From NCBI GenBank assembly GCA_018609055.1, contig JABAYJ010000005.1, positions 204,984 to 268,983 of the forward strand: a stretch of 64,000 bases of DNA, written 5' to 3'. A model generated the notes under the pieces. That model was not told the origin of the DNA, made no database searches, and was given only the letters and a program-made list of their open reading frames with translations. Positions 8,858 through 17,395 of this stretch are shown here, piece after piece. Position 1 is the stretch's first letter. The number at the start of each line of letters is the position of its first letter. The translations under genes and the position numbers were made by a program. Source of the stretch: Flavobacteriales bacterium (GTDB taxonomy: Bacteria; Bacteroidota; Bacteroidia; Flavobacteriales_D; CAJJDF01).

Positions 8858-10755
8858 TAGAAAGTGATTTTAAGTTCAAAAGTAGTTTCGTGACCAGCAA
8901 ATTGCTCAAGGGCAAAATTTCGATCTTCGAATTTGAAATACCTGTGACGTAAATATATTGCAGTGTTCTTTGCTATCATGTAATCAACTCCAAAACCAAC
9001 AGCTATTCCTTCTTGGTTTCTTGGTCTTTCAGAAGTTATATCAACTTCGGTATCATAATTTGCTATAGCACGTTCCCAACCTAAATATTGAGACAACACA
9101 ACCTTTGGAGTTATTCTGTAATAGCTTTCAAATTGATGCGAATAATAACGGATATAAGCTTTTTCAGAAAAAACGGTAACTGGAGAAAAATTAGTTTGAA
9201 CAGAGTTGTAAGAACCTAAATAAAACAAGTACCAAGGATTGTTGAATAACTTGAATTTGTATTTGGCCTGTAGTTCGATATTATTAAAATATTTATCATT
9301 TACTACTTCACCATTATTGGATAAGTCTGTTAAGTTAACTGTTTCGTATACTCCTCTAAAAAGAACAGTTGTTCGGTTGTAGGGTCCAACATTCTGAGGG
9401 AAAGCAAATCTCCAGAATTGTGACATAGTAAGTCCATTAATTGCATGACCGTAGGTAAGTGAATTGTTCTTATTTTCTATTTCTTTAGAAACTCCATTTC
9501 CAATGGATAGTGAGAAATCATCAATTTTTATTTCGGTATTAATGTTAACACCTTGTCTGTTGTTGGCCATTTGGCCCATTCCTAGCATTGCGCTTCCGCT
9601 TTGTTGAAGAACTCCGTTTGCTCCAATTGCCAGTTGAGTACCTGCGGCAGCTGAGGTAGCTTCAGTTACTGAAGTATTTACAAATTCAGCATTGTTATTT
9701 ACTGCATTAGGACTAATTCTGTAAGCATGAATTTCAATAGGTATTTTTGTTAAGCTTTTGTTTAGGTTTACTTTCAATGATATCATTTCTCCTGGATCTA
9801 AATCCTGAAAAACATCTTGATAGTGAGCTACTCCTATTTCACCACTAATAGCTAGCTTATCATATTGAAAGTTAAACTCGGAGGTGAGTATATTGTTTTG
9901 AATTACATCAAGAGCTTGAGGATCAGAATAAGATCGTCTATTAAAGCTATTAAGGCTTATCCTGTGCTTATTAAATGTTTTGGTTAAACTACCTGCAATA
10001 ACATTATTAGGAATGGTATTGTCAAAAAATTTAATAAAATTATTGGAAGTTGAATCACTCGATACATTTGCTGCAGTGTTAAATGCCGAACCAGCATTCT
10101 GCGTTTTTCCATACATCATGTTTAACGAAAGCCCAAGTGGCAGTTCATTTACATCAATAATAAAACCTTGCACTGCTTGCTGAGCCCATCTCGTATCTTG
10201 AGAAATTGCTCCGTTTTTGTAATAATCATCATACCTTTTGTTGATGTCCTTAAATTGAGGGTCCCAAGGATTTCTGTCAAATATGCTGTAACGGTTGTAT
10301 CCTGCAAATGACTTCATGGTAAATGGAGTCATGCTGTGCCAATGGATACCACCTGCTCTTATATTTACACTTGCATATTTTGTTGTAAAACTTCCGTAAA
10401 GATTAATTCCTAGTTGAAGATTTCGGTAATAATCAAAATCTCCATTATTTTGATTCCAAACAACTAAGTCGGTTCCAAATGATGTTCCTGGAGTTGGATT
10501 TCCAGCTATGTTCAATGTTAGTTCGGGAAGTTGAGTTGCATCTCCAATTAAAATAGATCTCTTTGCAAGGTATATAGGCTCTTCATTAGCTACTTCGAAA
10601 GCAAAAGGATTGGTAAAAACCCTGTGTTGAGCAAAAAAACGATAATTCCCACTGATGTTAAACCCTTGGAGCGGAGCTTCTTTCACAATTGTATCTTCTT
10701 GCCCCAAAGCAAAGCAGGATAGGAATATTGAAATACTGAGTATAAAAAATTTCAT
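8857..10755 (-). CDS. Outer-membrane beta-barrel protein of the glycan operon
   Basis: I place the start at the ATG at 10755 (MKFFILSISIFLSCFALGQ), not the upstream in-frame ATG at 10782. The later start gives a clean signal peptide and leaves one base after the symporter stop. The mature protein (about 613 residues) is beta-strand rich and ends in FELKITF with a terminal Phe. It has no plug or TonB box. Aromatic-rich segments such as NRNPWDPQF could line a sugar path, but this is speculative. It is related in type, not obviously in sequence, to the next barrel. The pair may replace SusC as the outer-membrane entry route. Confidence 0.7.
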   Translation of the reverse strand: MKFFILSISIFLSCFALGQEDTIVKEAPLQGFNISGNYRFFAQHRVFTNPFAFEVANEEPIYLAKRSILIGDATQLPELTLNIAGNPTPGTSFGTDLVVWNQNNGDFDYYRNLQLGINLYGSFTTKYASVNIRAGGIHWHSMTPFTMKSFAGYNRYSIFDRNPWDPQFKDINKRYDDYYKNGAISQDTRWAQQAVQGFIIDVNELPLGLSLNMMYGKTQNAGSAFNTAANVSSDSTSNNFIKFFDNTIPNNVIAGSLTKTFNKHRISLNSFNRRSYSDPQALDVIQNNILTSEFNFQYDKLAISGEIGVAHYQDVFQDLDPGEMISLKVNLNKSLTKIPIEIHAYRISPNAVNNNAEFVNTSVTEATSAAAGTQLAIGANGVLQQSGSAMLGMGQMANNRQGVNINTEIKIDDFSLSIGNGVSKEIENKNNSLTYGHAINGLTMSQFWRFAFPQNVGPYNRTTVLFRGVYETVNLTDLSNNGEVVNDKYFNNIELQAKYKFKLFNNPWYLFYLGSYNSVQTNFSPVTVFSEKAYIRYYSHQFESYYRITPKVVLSQYLGWERAIANYDTEVDITSERPRNQEGIAVGFGVDYMIAKNTAIYLRHRYFKFEDRNFALEQFAGHETTFELKITF

Positions 10756-10756
10756 A

Positions 10757-12400
10757 TTACCAGAAAATTGAATAAAGTGCAATTAATAATAAGATGATTC
10801 CAAATGAAAGAACATTATAGGTTTTATCAGTTTTAAATAATTTGGATGCAAAATGAATTCCTTTTTTATCATCTACTCCTTTGTTTTGAAGTAATGAGAT
10901 AACTATCATGATAACTGCTGTTATGATAAATGTAATTCCCATTTGATGCATAAACGGTAAGTCTGGAAAGATGGAACTACTTGACCAACCTTTTGGTCCA
11001 ACTTTAAAGAATAATGCAATTGGTATTGAAAGAAATGCTCCAATTATTGCCGCTCTTGCTGTAGCTTTTTTCCAGAATAGACCTAGAATAAAAATAGCTA
11101 AAATTCCTGGACTTACTAATCCTGTATATTCTTGAATGTATTGAAACATTTCTGGAACACTGTTTAATAATGGAGCAATTAATACAGCTACAATTAAAGC
11201 AATTAAACCAGATAGCCTTCCAACCTTTACTAGTTGTTTTTCTGATGCTCCTTTATTAATTAATGGCTTGTATAAATCCATTGTAAAAATAGTAGAAGTA
11301 CTGTTTAGCATTGATGCAAGAGAAGAAACAATTGCTGCGGCTAAAGCTGCTAAGATAAGTCCTTTTAGTCCTGCTGGAATAAATTTAGAAATTAACCAAG
11401 GATATGCTCTGTCGTTTTCTACAACACCAGCTGCATTTGTGAATTCTGCTACAACATCTGGATCTTGAGAGAACATTGTGTATGCTATAATTCCAGGAAT
11501 AATTACAATTAATGGAACTATCATTTTTAATATTGCAGCAAATACAATTCCTTTTTGTGCTTCTTTTAAATTCTTAGCAGCTAATGTTCTTTGAATAATA
11601 TATTGGTTGAATCCCCAATAATAAATATTAGCAACCCACATTCCTCCAACTAAAACTGCTATTCCAGGATACTTGTTATAATCTTTGTGAGCTTTATCCA
11701 AAATCATGTCAAATTTTTCTGGAGCATGTTCGTAGATGTAGCTAAATCCTCCCAATAAAGATTGGTCTGGCGAAATATGAGTTAGTGCAATTCCTGTAGT
11801 GATTAATCCACCTACAATAAGTAATACAACCTGAATTACATCCGTCCAAACAACAGATGATAAACCTCCATAAAGTGAGTATGCAGCTGTAAATAATGCA
11901 AATCCAATGATACAATATATAACCATTGAACCATCTCCGTCACCCATAATGGTATCAAGAGCAGTGGCACCCAAATATAAAACAGAGGTAAGGTTAACTA
12001 ATACAAATAGTGCAACCCAAAACACTGCAAGTACCGATTTTACTTGAGCATTGTATCTTTTTTCTAAAAATTCTGGAATGGTATAAAGTCCTTTTTCAAT
12101 GAAAATTGGCAAGAAATATTTCCCTACAATAATAAGTGTTAAAGCTGCCATCCATTCATAGGATGCAATGGCTAGTCCTACTACAAATCCTCCACCTGAC
12201 ATACCAATGAATTGCTCTGCAGATATATTTGCGGCAATTAAAGAAGCACCAACTGCCCACCAAGGCAAAGATTTACTTGCTAAAAAATAATCACTTGAAT
12301 TAACTTCGTCTTTCTTGGGTCTGGAAACAAATAATCCTACCGAAAGGATTAGAATTGAATAAATTACTAATACAACAATGTCAATGGTAGCTAAATTCAT
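10757..12400 (-). CDS. Sodium/sugar symporter, SSS family (SGLT-like)
   Basis: The 547-residue inner-membrane protein has about 14 hydrophobic helices and belongs to the solute:sodium symporter family. The segment SLIAANISAEQFIGMSGGG (about 53-71) is typical of the vSGLT/SGLT branch. The later AAAIVSSLASMLNSTSTIF segment carries the adjacent serines expected at the Na2 sodium site. It should import a monosaccharide such as glucose or galactose with sodium, the natural partner of the GH3 enzyme three steps downstream in the pathway. It is the first gene of the six-gene operon, 69 bp after the Nudix regulator gene, with a candidate operator in between. Precise sugar unknown. Confidence 0.9.
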   Translation of the reverse strand: MNLATIDIVVLVIYSILILSVGLFVSRPKKDEVNSSDYFLASKSLPWWAVGASLIAANISAEQFIGMSGGGFVVGLAIASYEWMAALTLIIVGKYFLPIFIEKGLYTIPEFLEKRYNAQVKSVLAVFWVALFVLVNLTSVLYLGATALDTIMGDGDGSMVIYCIIGFALFTAAYSLYGGLSSVVWTDVIQVVLLIVGGLITTGIALTHISPDQSLLGGFSYIYEHAPEKFDMILDKAHKDYNKYPGIAVLVGGMWVANIYYWGFNQYIIQRTLAAKNLKEAQKGIVFAAILKMIVPLIVIIPGIIAYTMFSQDPDVVAEFTNAAGVVENDRAYPWLISKFIPAGLKGLILAALAAAIVSSLASMLNSTSTIFTMDLYKPLINKGASEKQLVKVGRLSGLIALIVAVLIAPLLNSVPEMFQYIQEYTGLVSPGILAIFILGLFWKKATARAAIIGAFLSIPIALFFKVGPKGWSSSSIFPDLPFMHQMGITFIITAVIMIVISLLQNKGVDDKKGIHFASKLFKTDKTYNVLSFGIILLLIALYSIFW

Positions 12401-12410
12401 TTTGAAAACT

Positions 12411-12453
12411 TTAGTGTAATAATTTCAACTACTTATTGTAGAATTAACACTAA
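12411..12453. promoter_or_regulatory. Candidate operator region before the symporter operon
   Basis: The 69-bp gap between the regulator gene and the symporter start holds a perfect 7-bp inverted repeat, TTAGTGT (12411-12417) and ACACTAA (12447-12453). Between its arms, at 12430-12440, lies TACTTATTGTA, itself flanked so as to form CTAC-N5-GTAG (12429-12441). The same 11-mer recurs before the secreted-protein gene at 2640. This is a plausible binding site for the NrtR-like regulator encoded just upstream. It is inferred from symmetry, location and the repeated motif. Confidence 0.4.
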
Positions 12454-12469
12454 GGTAACAAAATTTTTA

Positions 12470-13162
12470 TTATACTTCAAAGTTGAATCCTTTGTTTTTG
12501 AGCATCTCGTACTTCTCCTCATCAAATTTGTAGAGTTTTGCTGGCCTGTGAGATACATTTTCTTGTAAATCTCCAGTCTCCATCAAAAACTTCATCTGAA
12601 GAATTTTCTTTCTGAAATTACGGATATCCATTTTTACACCTAAAATTGCTTCATAAAGAGATTGCAATTCGGTAAGAGTAAAAGTAGGGGGTAAGAGTTC
12701 AAATCCTATAGGTCTTGTTCTTACAGATTTCTGTAATCGTTTAAAACAAGATTTAAGAATTTTATCATGATCAAATGCTAAATCTTTGACTTTTTTCACC
12801 TTAAACCACTTGGCTTTGGATGCAAATGAAGATGGATTTAATTCATAGTCACCAATTTTAATCAATGTATAATATCCGGTTGTAATTACCCTTCCTAGCG
12901 GGTGTCTTTGTATTTCCCCAAAGGTTTCTACTTGTTCAAAGAATAAGTTACTAAGTCCTGTAAGTTCTTTTAATATATGATTTACAGAGTCATCTAAATC
13001 TTTATCAGGTTTCATTAAATCACCAGGTAGCGCCCAATAATCCTTAAAAGGAACTTCTCCTCTTTCAATTAATAGAACTTTTAAATCTTTCCCATCAAAT
13101 CCAAAAACTACACAATCTATGGATACGGCTAGAGTAAAATATTTAGATAAATCTTGATTCAA
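12470..13162 (-). CDS. NrtR-like transcriptional regulator with degenerate Nudix domain
   Basis: The 230-residue protein has an N-terminal Nudix-like domain (about 8-150) and a C-terminal winged-helix region (about 160-225, with FTLTELQSLYEAILG and RNFRKKI). The Nudix box (GDLMKPDKDLDDSVNHILKELTGL) lacks the REUxEE acidic core, so hydrolase activity is unlikely and the domain probably senses a ligand. In Bacteroidota, relatives of NrtR regulate sugar catabolism (for example an arabinose regulator) as well as NAD genes. Location immediately before a sugar-uptake operon favours a sugar-derived effector here. Both effector and operator are inferred. Confidence 0.85.
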   Translation of the reverse strand: MNQDLSKYFTLAVSIDCVVFGFDGKDLKVLLIERGEVPFKDYWALPGDLMKPDKDLDDSVNHILKELTGLSNLFFEQVETFGEIQRHPLGRVITTGYYTLIKIGDYELNPSSFASKAKWFKVKKVKDLAFDHDKILKSCFKRLQKSVRTRPIGFELLPPTFTLTELQSLYEAILGVKMDIRNFRKKILQMKFLMETGDLQENVSHRPAKLYKFDEEKYEMLKNKGFNFEV

Positions 13163-13279
13163 ACTTTTGCTTTTAAAGTGCTACGCGAAGTTAATAAAAT
13201 TATACTATTTGACTTTGTTGTAGTTGTTAGAATAAGGGTTAAAGTTTTCTAAACTTAGAAGTTATTCAGCTTTAATATG

Positions 13280-14086
13280 TTACCAACTTCCACCTGCTCC
13301 TCCGCCAGAGAATCCTCCACCACCAAAACCTCCGAAACCACCTCCGCCTCCAAAGCCACCAAGTCCGCCACCTCCTCGAGAACCGCCACCCCCAATAATT
13401 ATCCATGGCATTCCGCCACCTCTTCGTCCGCCTCTATGTTTTCCGTGTTTGTCGTAATTTTCCCAATCGTCATTTCCTCCATCTCCATATTTTTGGGATA
13501 AATACATGATTACTATAAAGATTAAAAAGAAGATTACGATAATTCCAATTCCTCCTCCTTCGGTATTAGCCATATAATCAGCTTCCGATATTTCGTCTTC
13601 TGCTAATCGCATTAAGGTTTCTGCTCCGGCATTTATTCCGCCATAATAGCTTCCTTGTTTAAAAAAGGGGATTATTTCGTACTTAACAATCCTGCTCGTT
13701 CCTGCATCAGTAATAGCACCTTGTAAACCTGTTCCCACTGCAATAAACACATCTCCTTTTGCATTTCCAATTTTGGGTTTTACAACAAAAACTAACCCAT
13801 TGTCTTTATCGCTTCTTCCAACTCCAAGTTGATCTCCAAGTTCAATAGCATATTGAGAAATGTCTGTTCCGCAATAGTTATCTGTTGTAACAACTACAAG
13901 CACATTGGATGTTCTGGCAGTATATGCTTTTAATTTGGATTGTAGTTGAGCTTTTTCTGAGGTGCTCAATAAGTTTTGAGTATCATAAACAAAAACACCA
14001 TTTTTCTTTTTAGGAAAACACTCTTCTTGCCCAAATCCTAAAGAAATGGAAAATAGTAAGCCAATAATTAATAATATGTTTTTCAT
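13280..14086 (-). CDS. TPM-domain protein, membrane-anchored, glycine-rich tail (YgcG-like)
   Basis: The 268-residue protein has a signal peptide (1-19), a TPM domain (about 28-165, with VYDTQNLLS and NGLVFVVKPK), one membrane helix (about 178-196, IGIIVIFFLIFIVIMYL) and a very Gly-rich C-terminus ending GGGAGGSW. TPM domains are known as thylakoid phosphatase or photosystem-repair domains in plants. In bacteria they travel with LemA, as here, and their role is poorly defined, probably envelope stress. It is the third gene of a LemA-TPM-TPM operon; its ATG overlaps the stop of the preceding TPM gene by one base. Confidence 0.88.
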   Translation of the reverse strand: MKNILLIIGLLFSISLGFGQEECFPKKKNGVFVYDTQNLLSTSEKAQLQSKLKAYTARTSNVLVVVTTDNYCGTDISQYAIELGDQLGVGRSDKDNGLVFVVKPKIGNAKGDVFIAVGTGLQGAITDAGTSRIVKYEIIPFFKQGSYYGGINAGAETLMRLAEDEISEADYMANTEGGGIGIIVIFFLIFIVIMYLSQKYGDGGNDDWENYDKHGKHRGGRRGGGMPWIIIGGGGSRGGGGLGGFGGGGGFGGFGGGGFSGGGAGGSW

Positions 14087-14523
14087 TAGATTCCTGTAGA
14101 TATTTCGTCAGACAATTCATTCTTATCATCTGATTGGTAAGGGAAAAAGGTTTTTAGTTGTTCTCCAGCTTTTAGTATTCCAGCTTCTAAACCAGCTGCT
14201 CTTTCACCATTTTTAAGATGCGAAATAACTAGTTCCTTAGTTTCGTTCCAGAAACTAGCAGGTACTTTTTCGTCTATTCCATTGTCGCCAAGTATTGCAA
14301 AATGATGACTTTCGGTAGCTACATAAAACAAAACTCCATTGCGGAGTTCTGTTTTGTGCATTTTTAGTTTTGTAAATACTTTTTGAGCTCGTTCCATCAC
14401 ATCTCCTTTGCATTCAAACTCTAAGTGAACACGAATTTCCCCTGAAGTATTCGTTTCAGCAATTTTTATTGCCTCCAGAATACTTTTTTCTTCTTTCTCG
14501 TTTAAAAATTTTTCTAGATTCAT
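14086..14523 (-). CDS. TPM-domain protein without signal peptide
   Basis: The 145-residue protein is almost entirely one TPM domain: IAETNTSGEIRVHLEF near the N-terminus, NGVLFYVATESHHFAILGD in the centre, and a helical C-terminal part with HLKNGERAAGLEAGI. There is no signal peptide or hydrophobic segment, so it appears cytoplasmic, unlike its downstream partner. It starts directly after the lemA stop and overlaps the next TPM gene by one base. The arrangement LemA, short TPM, membrane TPM is widespread in Bacteroidota. Biochemical role not established from the sequence. Confidence 0.88.
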   Translation of the reverse strand: MNLEKFLNEKEEKSILEAIKIAETNTSGEIRVHLEFECKGDVMERAQKVFTKLKMHKTELRNGVLFYVATESHHFAILGDNGIDEKVPASFWNETKELVISHLKNGERAAGLEAGILKAGEQLKTFFPYQSDDKNELSDEISTGI

Positions 14524-15207
14524 TTATTTGTTTAAAGATATATCAATATCATTTGCATCAATATTTTCTGCTCCTTTATCTGCTTCAAACGGATCTTTAA
14601 CATCAAATCCAAATACTTTTGCAATTAAGTTCTTAGGAAACTTTCTCACTTTTTTATTATAGGTTTCTATTGTTTCGTTATAATCTCTTCTAGCTTTAGA
14701 AATTCTATTCTCTATCCCTTCATATTGTGCTTGAAAGTCTCTATAAGCCTCTGTAGCTTTTAATTCTGGATATCTTTCAAATACTACATCAATACCACCT
14801 AAAGAACCTGTTAATTGGCTCTGAAGATTCCTGTAGGTTGGATCATTAATACCCTTAGTTCCGTCAAAATTTTCTACATTTTTAGTTGCATTGTCTACTT
14901 TGTCTCCAGCTGATTTCAATTCTTCTTTAATTTGTCTTGCTTTAACAACATCAACTAAAGTGGTGTACTCATAGTTAGCTGCACTTTTTACGATTTTAGA
15001 AATAACCTTCACTTTATCTACTCTTGCTTGATATTCAGCTTCAATGTTTCCTGAAGCTTTATTTACAGGCTCTTCTGCATTAATTAATCCATTATAACCC
15101 GTAATTGCCCACAATCCAACTATGGCAATTAATACCCATTTCCCATATTTTTTTATTGACGAACCTGAGTTTTGTTTTACAGTTTCTATTCTTTTATCTA
15201 AATCCAT
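14524..15207 (-). CDS. lemA: LemA family protein
   Basis: The 227-residue protein has one N-terminal membrane helix (about 25-42, WVLIAIVGLWAITGYNGLI) followed by a long helical domain typical of LemA. The conserved features YNGL near the membrane, LTGSLGGIDVVFERYPELKA and AKVFGFDVKDPFEAD are present. LemA proteins have an unclear envelope function. It is the first gene of the operon with the two TPM genes. The upstream side is bounded by the htpG terminator at 15265-15296, so the operon must start from a promoter in about 15208-15265. Confidence 0.92.
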   Translation of the reverse strand: MDLDKRIETVKQNSGSSIKKYGKWVLIAIVGLWAITGYNGLINAEEPVNKASGNIEAEYQARVDKVKVISKIVKSAANYEYTTLVDVVKARQIKEELKSAGDKVDNATKNVENFDGTKGINDPTYRNLQSQLTGSLGGIDVVFERYPELKATEAYRDFQAQYEGIENRISKARRDYNETIETYNKKVRKFPKNLIAKVFGFDVKDPFEADKGAENIDANDIDISLNK

Positions 15208-15264
15208 TTTATTCTAGTTTTTTGTTTCTTCCCTTAAATATAAGAGATATTTTACAATTCTCTC

Positions 15265-15296
15265 AAAAAAAATGAGCTACGGTTAGTAGCTCATTT
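15265..15296 (-). terminator. Rho-independent terminator of htpG
   Basis: Read on the minus strand, an 11-bp perfect stem (core ATGAGCTAC / GTAGCTCAT) closes a 5-base loop and is followed by a run of seven or more T. It lies 8 bases past the htpG stop codon and upstream of lemA, separating the two units. Confidence 0.88.
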
Positions 15297-15303
15297 AATT
15301 GGT

Positions 15304-17199
15304 TTATTTAATAATATCGATACTTCGTTTCAGGAACTCGGTAAGCTTTTTTCCTGTTAGCATCCCTTTTGCTAATAAAGCTAAGTCAGTTGCTTGCTCA
15401 ATGAGTTGCTTTTTCTTTTTATCGGTTTTTGTTCCCAAAATCTTAGAAATCAAAGGATGATTAGAGTTCACAACCAAGTTGTACATCTCTGGCATGGTTC
15501 CCATGAATCCCATTGCACCTCCGCCCATTGCTTGTTGCTCTTTCATTCTTCGCATGAACTCTGCTTCAGTAATTTGCATTGGGCTATCTGTTTCGCTCAA
15601 GCTCTGAAAGTTAACTGTGAATTTAGCTTTATGAACTACTTCCTCAATTATTGGCTTTAGTGCTTCTTCGTCTTCTTTGGTTAATTTACTTGGCACTTCT
15701 TCGCCTTTGTCAATCAATTTTTCAATTGTGTCGGCATCAATTCTTGCAAAAAAAGTATTCGTTAAATCTTGTTCTAATTTAGAAACTAAGTGTGGAGCCA
15801 AGGGTCCGTCCAATACCAATACATCATATCCTTTGCTTGTAGCATTTTCAATTAATGAGTGGTGCTCTTCGGTATCGTTTGTGTACAAATACACAACTTT
15901 ATCGTCTTTGTCTTTTTGAGTTTCTTTTACTTTTTCAGCATATTCATCCATTGTAAATGACTTGCCTTCAGTATTTCTAAGTAATGAAAATTTCTTTGCT
16001 TTCTCGTTAAACTTATCGTCCGATAACATTCCGTATTCAATAAATACTTTAATATCTTCCCATTTTTGTTCAAAATCTTCACGGTTTTCTTTGAACATAG
16101 AGTTCAACTTATCCGCTACTTTTTTTGTGATGTACGAAGATATTTTCTTTACATTGCTATCACTCTGTAAGTATGATCTTGAAACATTTAATGGAATATC
16201 TGGCGAATCTATTACACCATGTAATAACTGCATAAACTCAGGCACAATATTCTCTACCGAATCGGTAATAAATACTTGGTTCGAGTATAATTGTATTTTG
16301 TTCTTCTGAATTTGAATGTCTTTTTTCAACTTAGGAAAATATAGTATTCCTGTTAAGTTGAAAGGGTAATCCACATTTAGGTGAATGTTAAATAAAGGCT
16401 TTTCAGACATTGGATACAATTCTTGATAGAATTTATCATAGTCTTTTTCTTTAAGTTCTGCAGGAGTTTTGGCCCACATTGGCGAAGTATTATTAAGAAT
16501 ATTATCTACTTCAATAGCATCTTGTTTTAACTTTCCGTCTTCTTCTTTTTCTCCAGTAGGGCTATCAATGTATTCGGTTTTAGTTCCAAATTTGATGTCA
16601 ACTGGTAAAAATTTACAATACTTATTAAGGATAGTATTGATTCTAGCTTCTTCTAAAAACTCAATAGAATCTTCAGCAACATACATTATAATGTCTGTTC
16701 CTCTTGTTTCTTTTTCAACGTCTTCAAGCGTATATTCTGGAGTTCCATCAGAAGTCCAACTTACAGCTTGCGAACCTTCTTTATGCGAAAGAGTTCTAAT
16801 TTCAACCTTTTCAGAAACCATGAAAGAAGAATAGAATCCAAGACCAAAATGCCCAATCATCGCTGCTGCTCCATCAGTATCTTTGTATTTTTGTACAAAT
16901 TCCTCAGCTCCAGAGAATGCAATTTGATTGATGTATTTATCCACTTCTTCGCCAGTCATCCCGATTCCATTATCACGGATAGTAATAGTTTTAGCTTCTT
17001 TATCAAGAATCACTTCAACTTGTAATTTCCCAACTTCTCCTTTAAACTCTCCTAAAGAAGAAAGGGTTTTTAATTTTTGAGAGGCATCTACTGCATTGGA
17101 TACTAACTCTCTCAAAAATATTTCTGTATCAGAGTATAAAAACTTTTTAATGATTGGAAATATATTTTCCGTTTGTACATTAATTTTTCCTGTTGCCAT
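15304..17199 (-). CDS. htpG: Chaperone protein HtpG (Hsp90)
   Basis: The 631-residue cytoplasmic ATP-dependent chaperone has the normal bacterial Hsp90 length. The N-terminal GHKL ATPase domain shows RELVSNAVDASQKL (ATP/Mg Asn near 35), IRDNGIGM and IGHFGLGFYSSFMV (the lid/ATP motif). The middle domain follows (about 235-500, with LNVSRSYLQSD and its catalytic Arg), then the C-terminal dimerisation domain with an amphipathic MRRMKEQQAMGGGAMGFMG segment. It is monocistronic: own terminator downstream and a divergent ompA gene upstream. Many stress-responsive htpG genes share this isolated setting, but no heat-shock operator is recognisable. Confidence 0.97.
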   Translation of the reverse strand: MATGKINVQTENIFPIIKKFLYSDTEIFLRELVSNAVDASQKLKTLSSLGEFKGEVGKLQVEVILDKEAKTITIRDNGIGMTGEEVDKYINQIAFSGAEEFVQKYKDTDGAAAMIGHFGLGFYSSFMVSEKVEIRTLSHKEGSQAVSWTSDGTPEYTLEDVEKETRGTDIIMYVAEDSIEFLEEARINTILNKYCKFLPVDIKFGTKTEYIDSPTGEKEEDGKLKQDAIEVDNILNNTSPMWAKTPAELKEKDYDKFYQELYPMSEKPLFNIHLNVDYPFNLTGILYFPKLKKDIQIQKNKIQLYSNQVFITDSVENIVPEFMQLLHGVIDSPDIPLNVSRSYLQSDSNVKKISSYITKKVADKLNSMFKENREDFEQKWEDIKVFIEYGMLSDDKFNEKAKKFSLLRNTEGKSFTMDEYAEKVKETQKDKDDKVVYLYTNDTEEHHSLIENATSKGYDVLVLDGPLAPHLVSKLEQDLTNTFFARIDADTIEKLIDKGEEVPSKLTKEDEEALKPIIEEVVHKAKFTVNFQSLSETDSPMQITEAEFMRRMKEQQAMGGGAMGFMGTMPEMYNLVVNSNHPLISKILGTKTDKKKKQLIEQATDLALLAKGMLTGKKLTEFLKRSIDIIK

Positions 17200-17339
17200 T
17201 TGTTATTTATTTTTGATAATCTCTTATTTCAAATTTGATACCAACTAGCTATAAGTGACATTAATTGTGCAATAAGATGCAGGTTTCTTCATTTAAAGTG
17301 ACAAAAAGACATAGAATATATGTTAACTGATAGTTAAAA

Positions 17340-17372
17340 TTGATAACAGAACATCCTTTATTAGTTGCTTTG
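17340..17372 (+). promoter_or_regulatory. Candidate ompA promoter
   Basis: A TTG at 17340-17342 and TTGCTTTG at 17365-17372 resemble the Bacteroidota -33 (TTG/TTTG) and -7 (TAnnTTTG, one mismatch) elements with a 22-base spacing. The ATG at 17396 lies 23 bases after it. Sequence resemblance only. Confidence 0.3.
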
Positions 17373-17395
17373 TATGATAAATTAAATAAGAAACA

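Noticed and set aside
10756..10782. Upstream ATG at 10782 as start of the first barrel gene
   Set aside because: It would overlap the symporter gene and put nine residues before a clean signal peptide; ATG 10755 fits better.
1..13162. Search for SusC/SusD-like genes in the glycan locus
   Set aside because: Neither barrel has a plug domain, TonB box or carboxypeptidase-like N-terminus, and no SusD-like helical lipoprotein is present.
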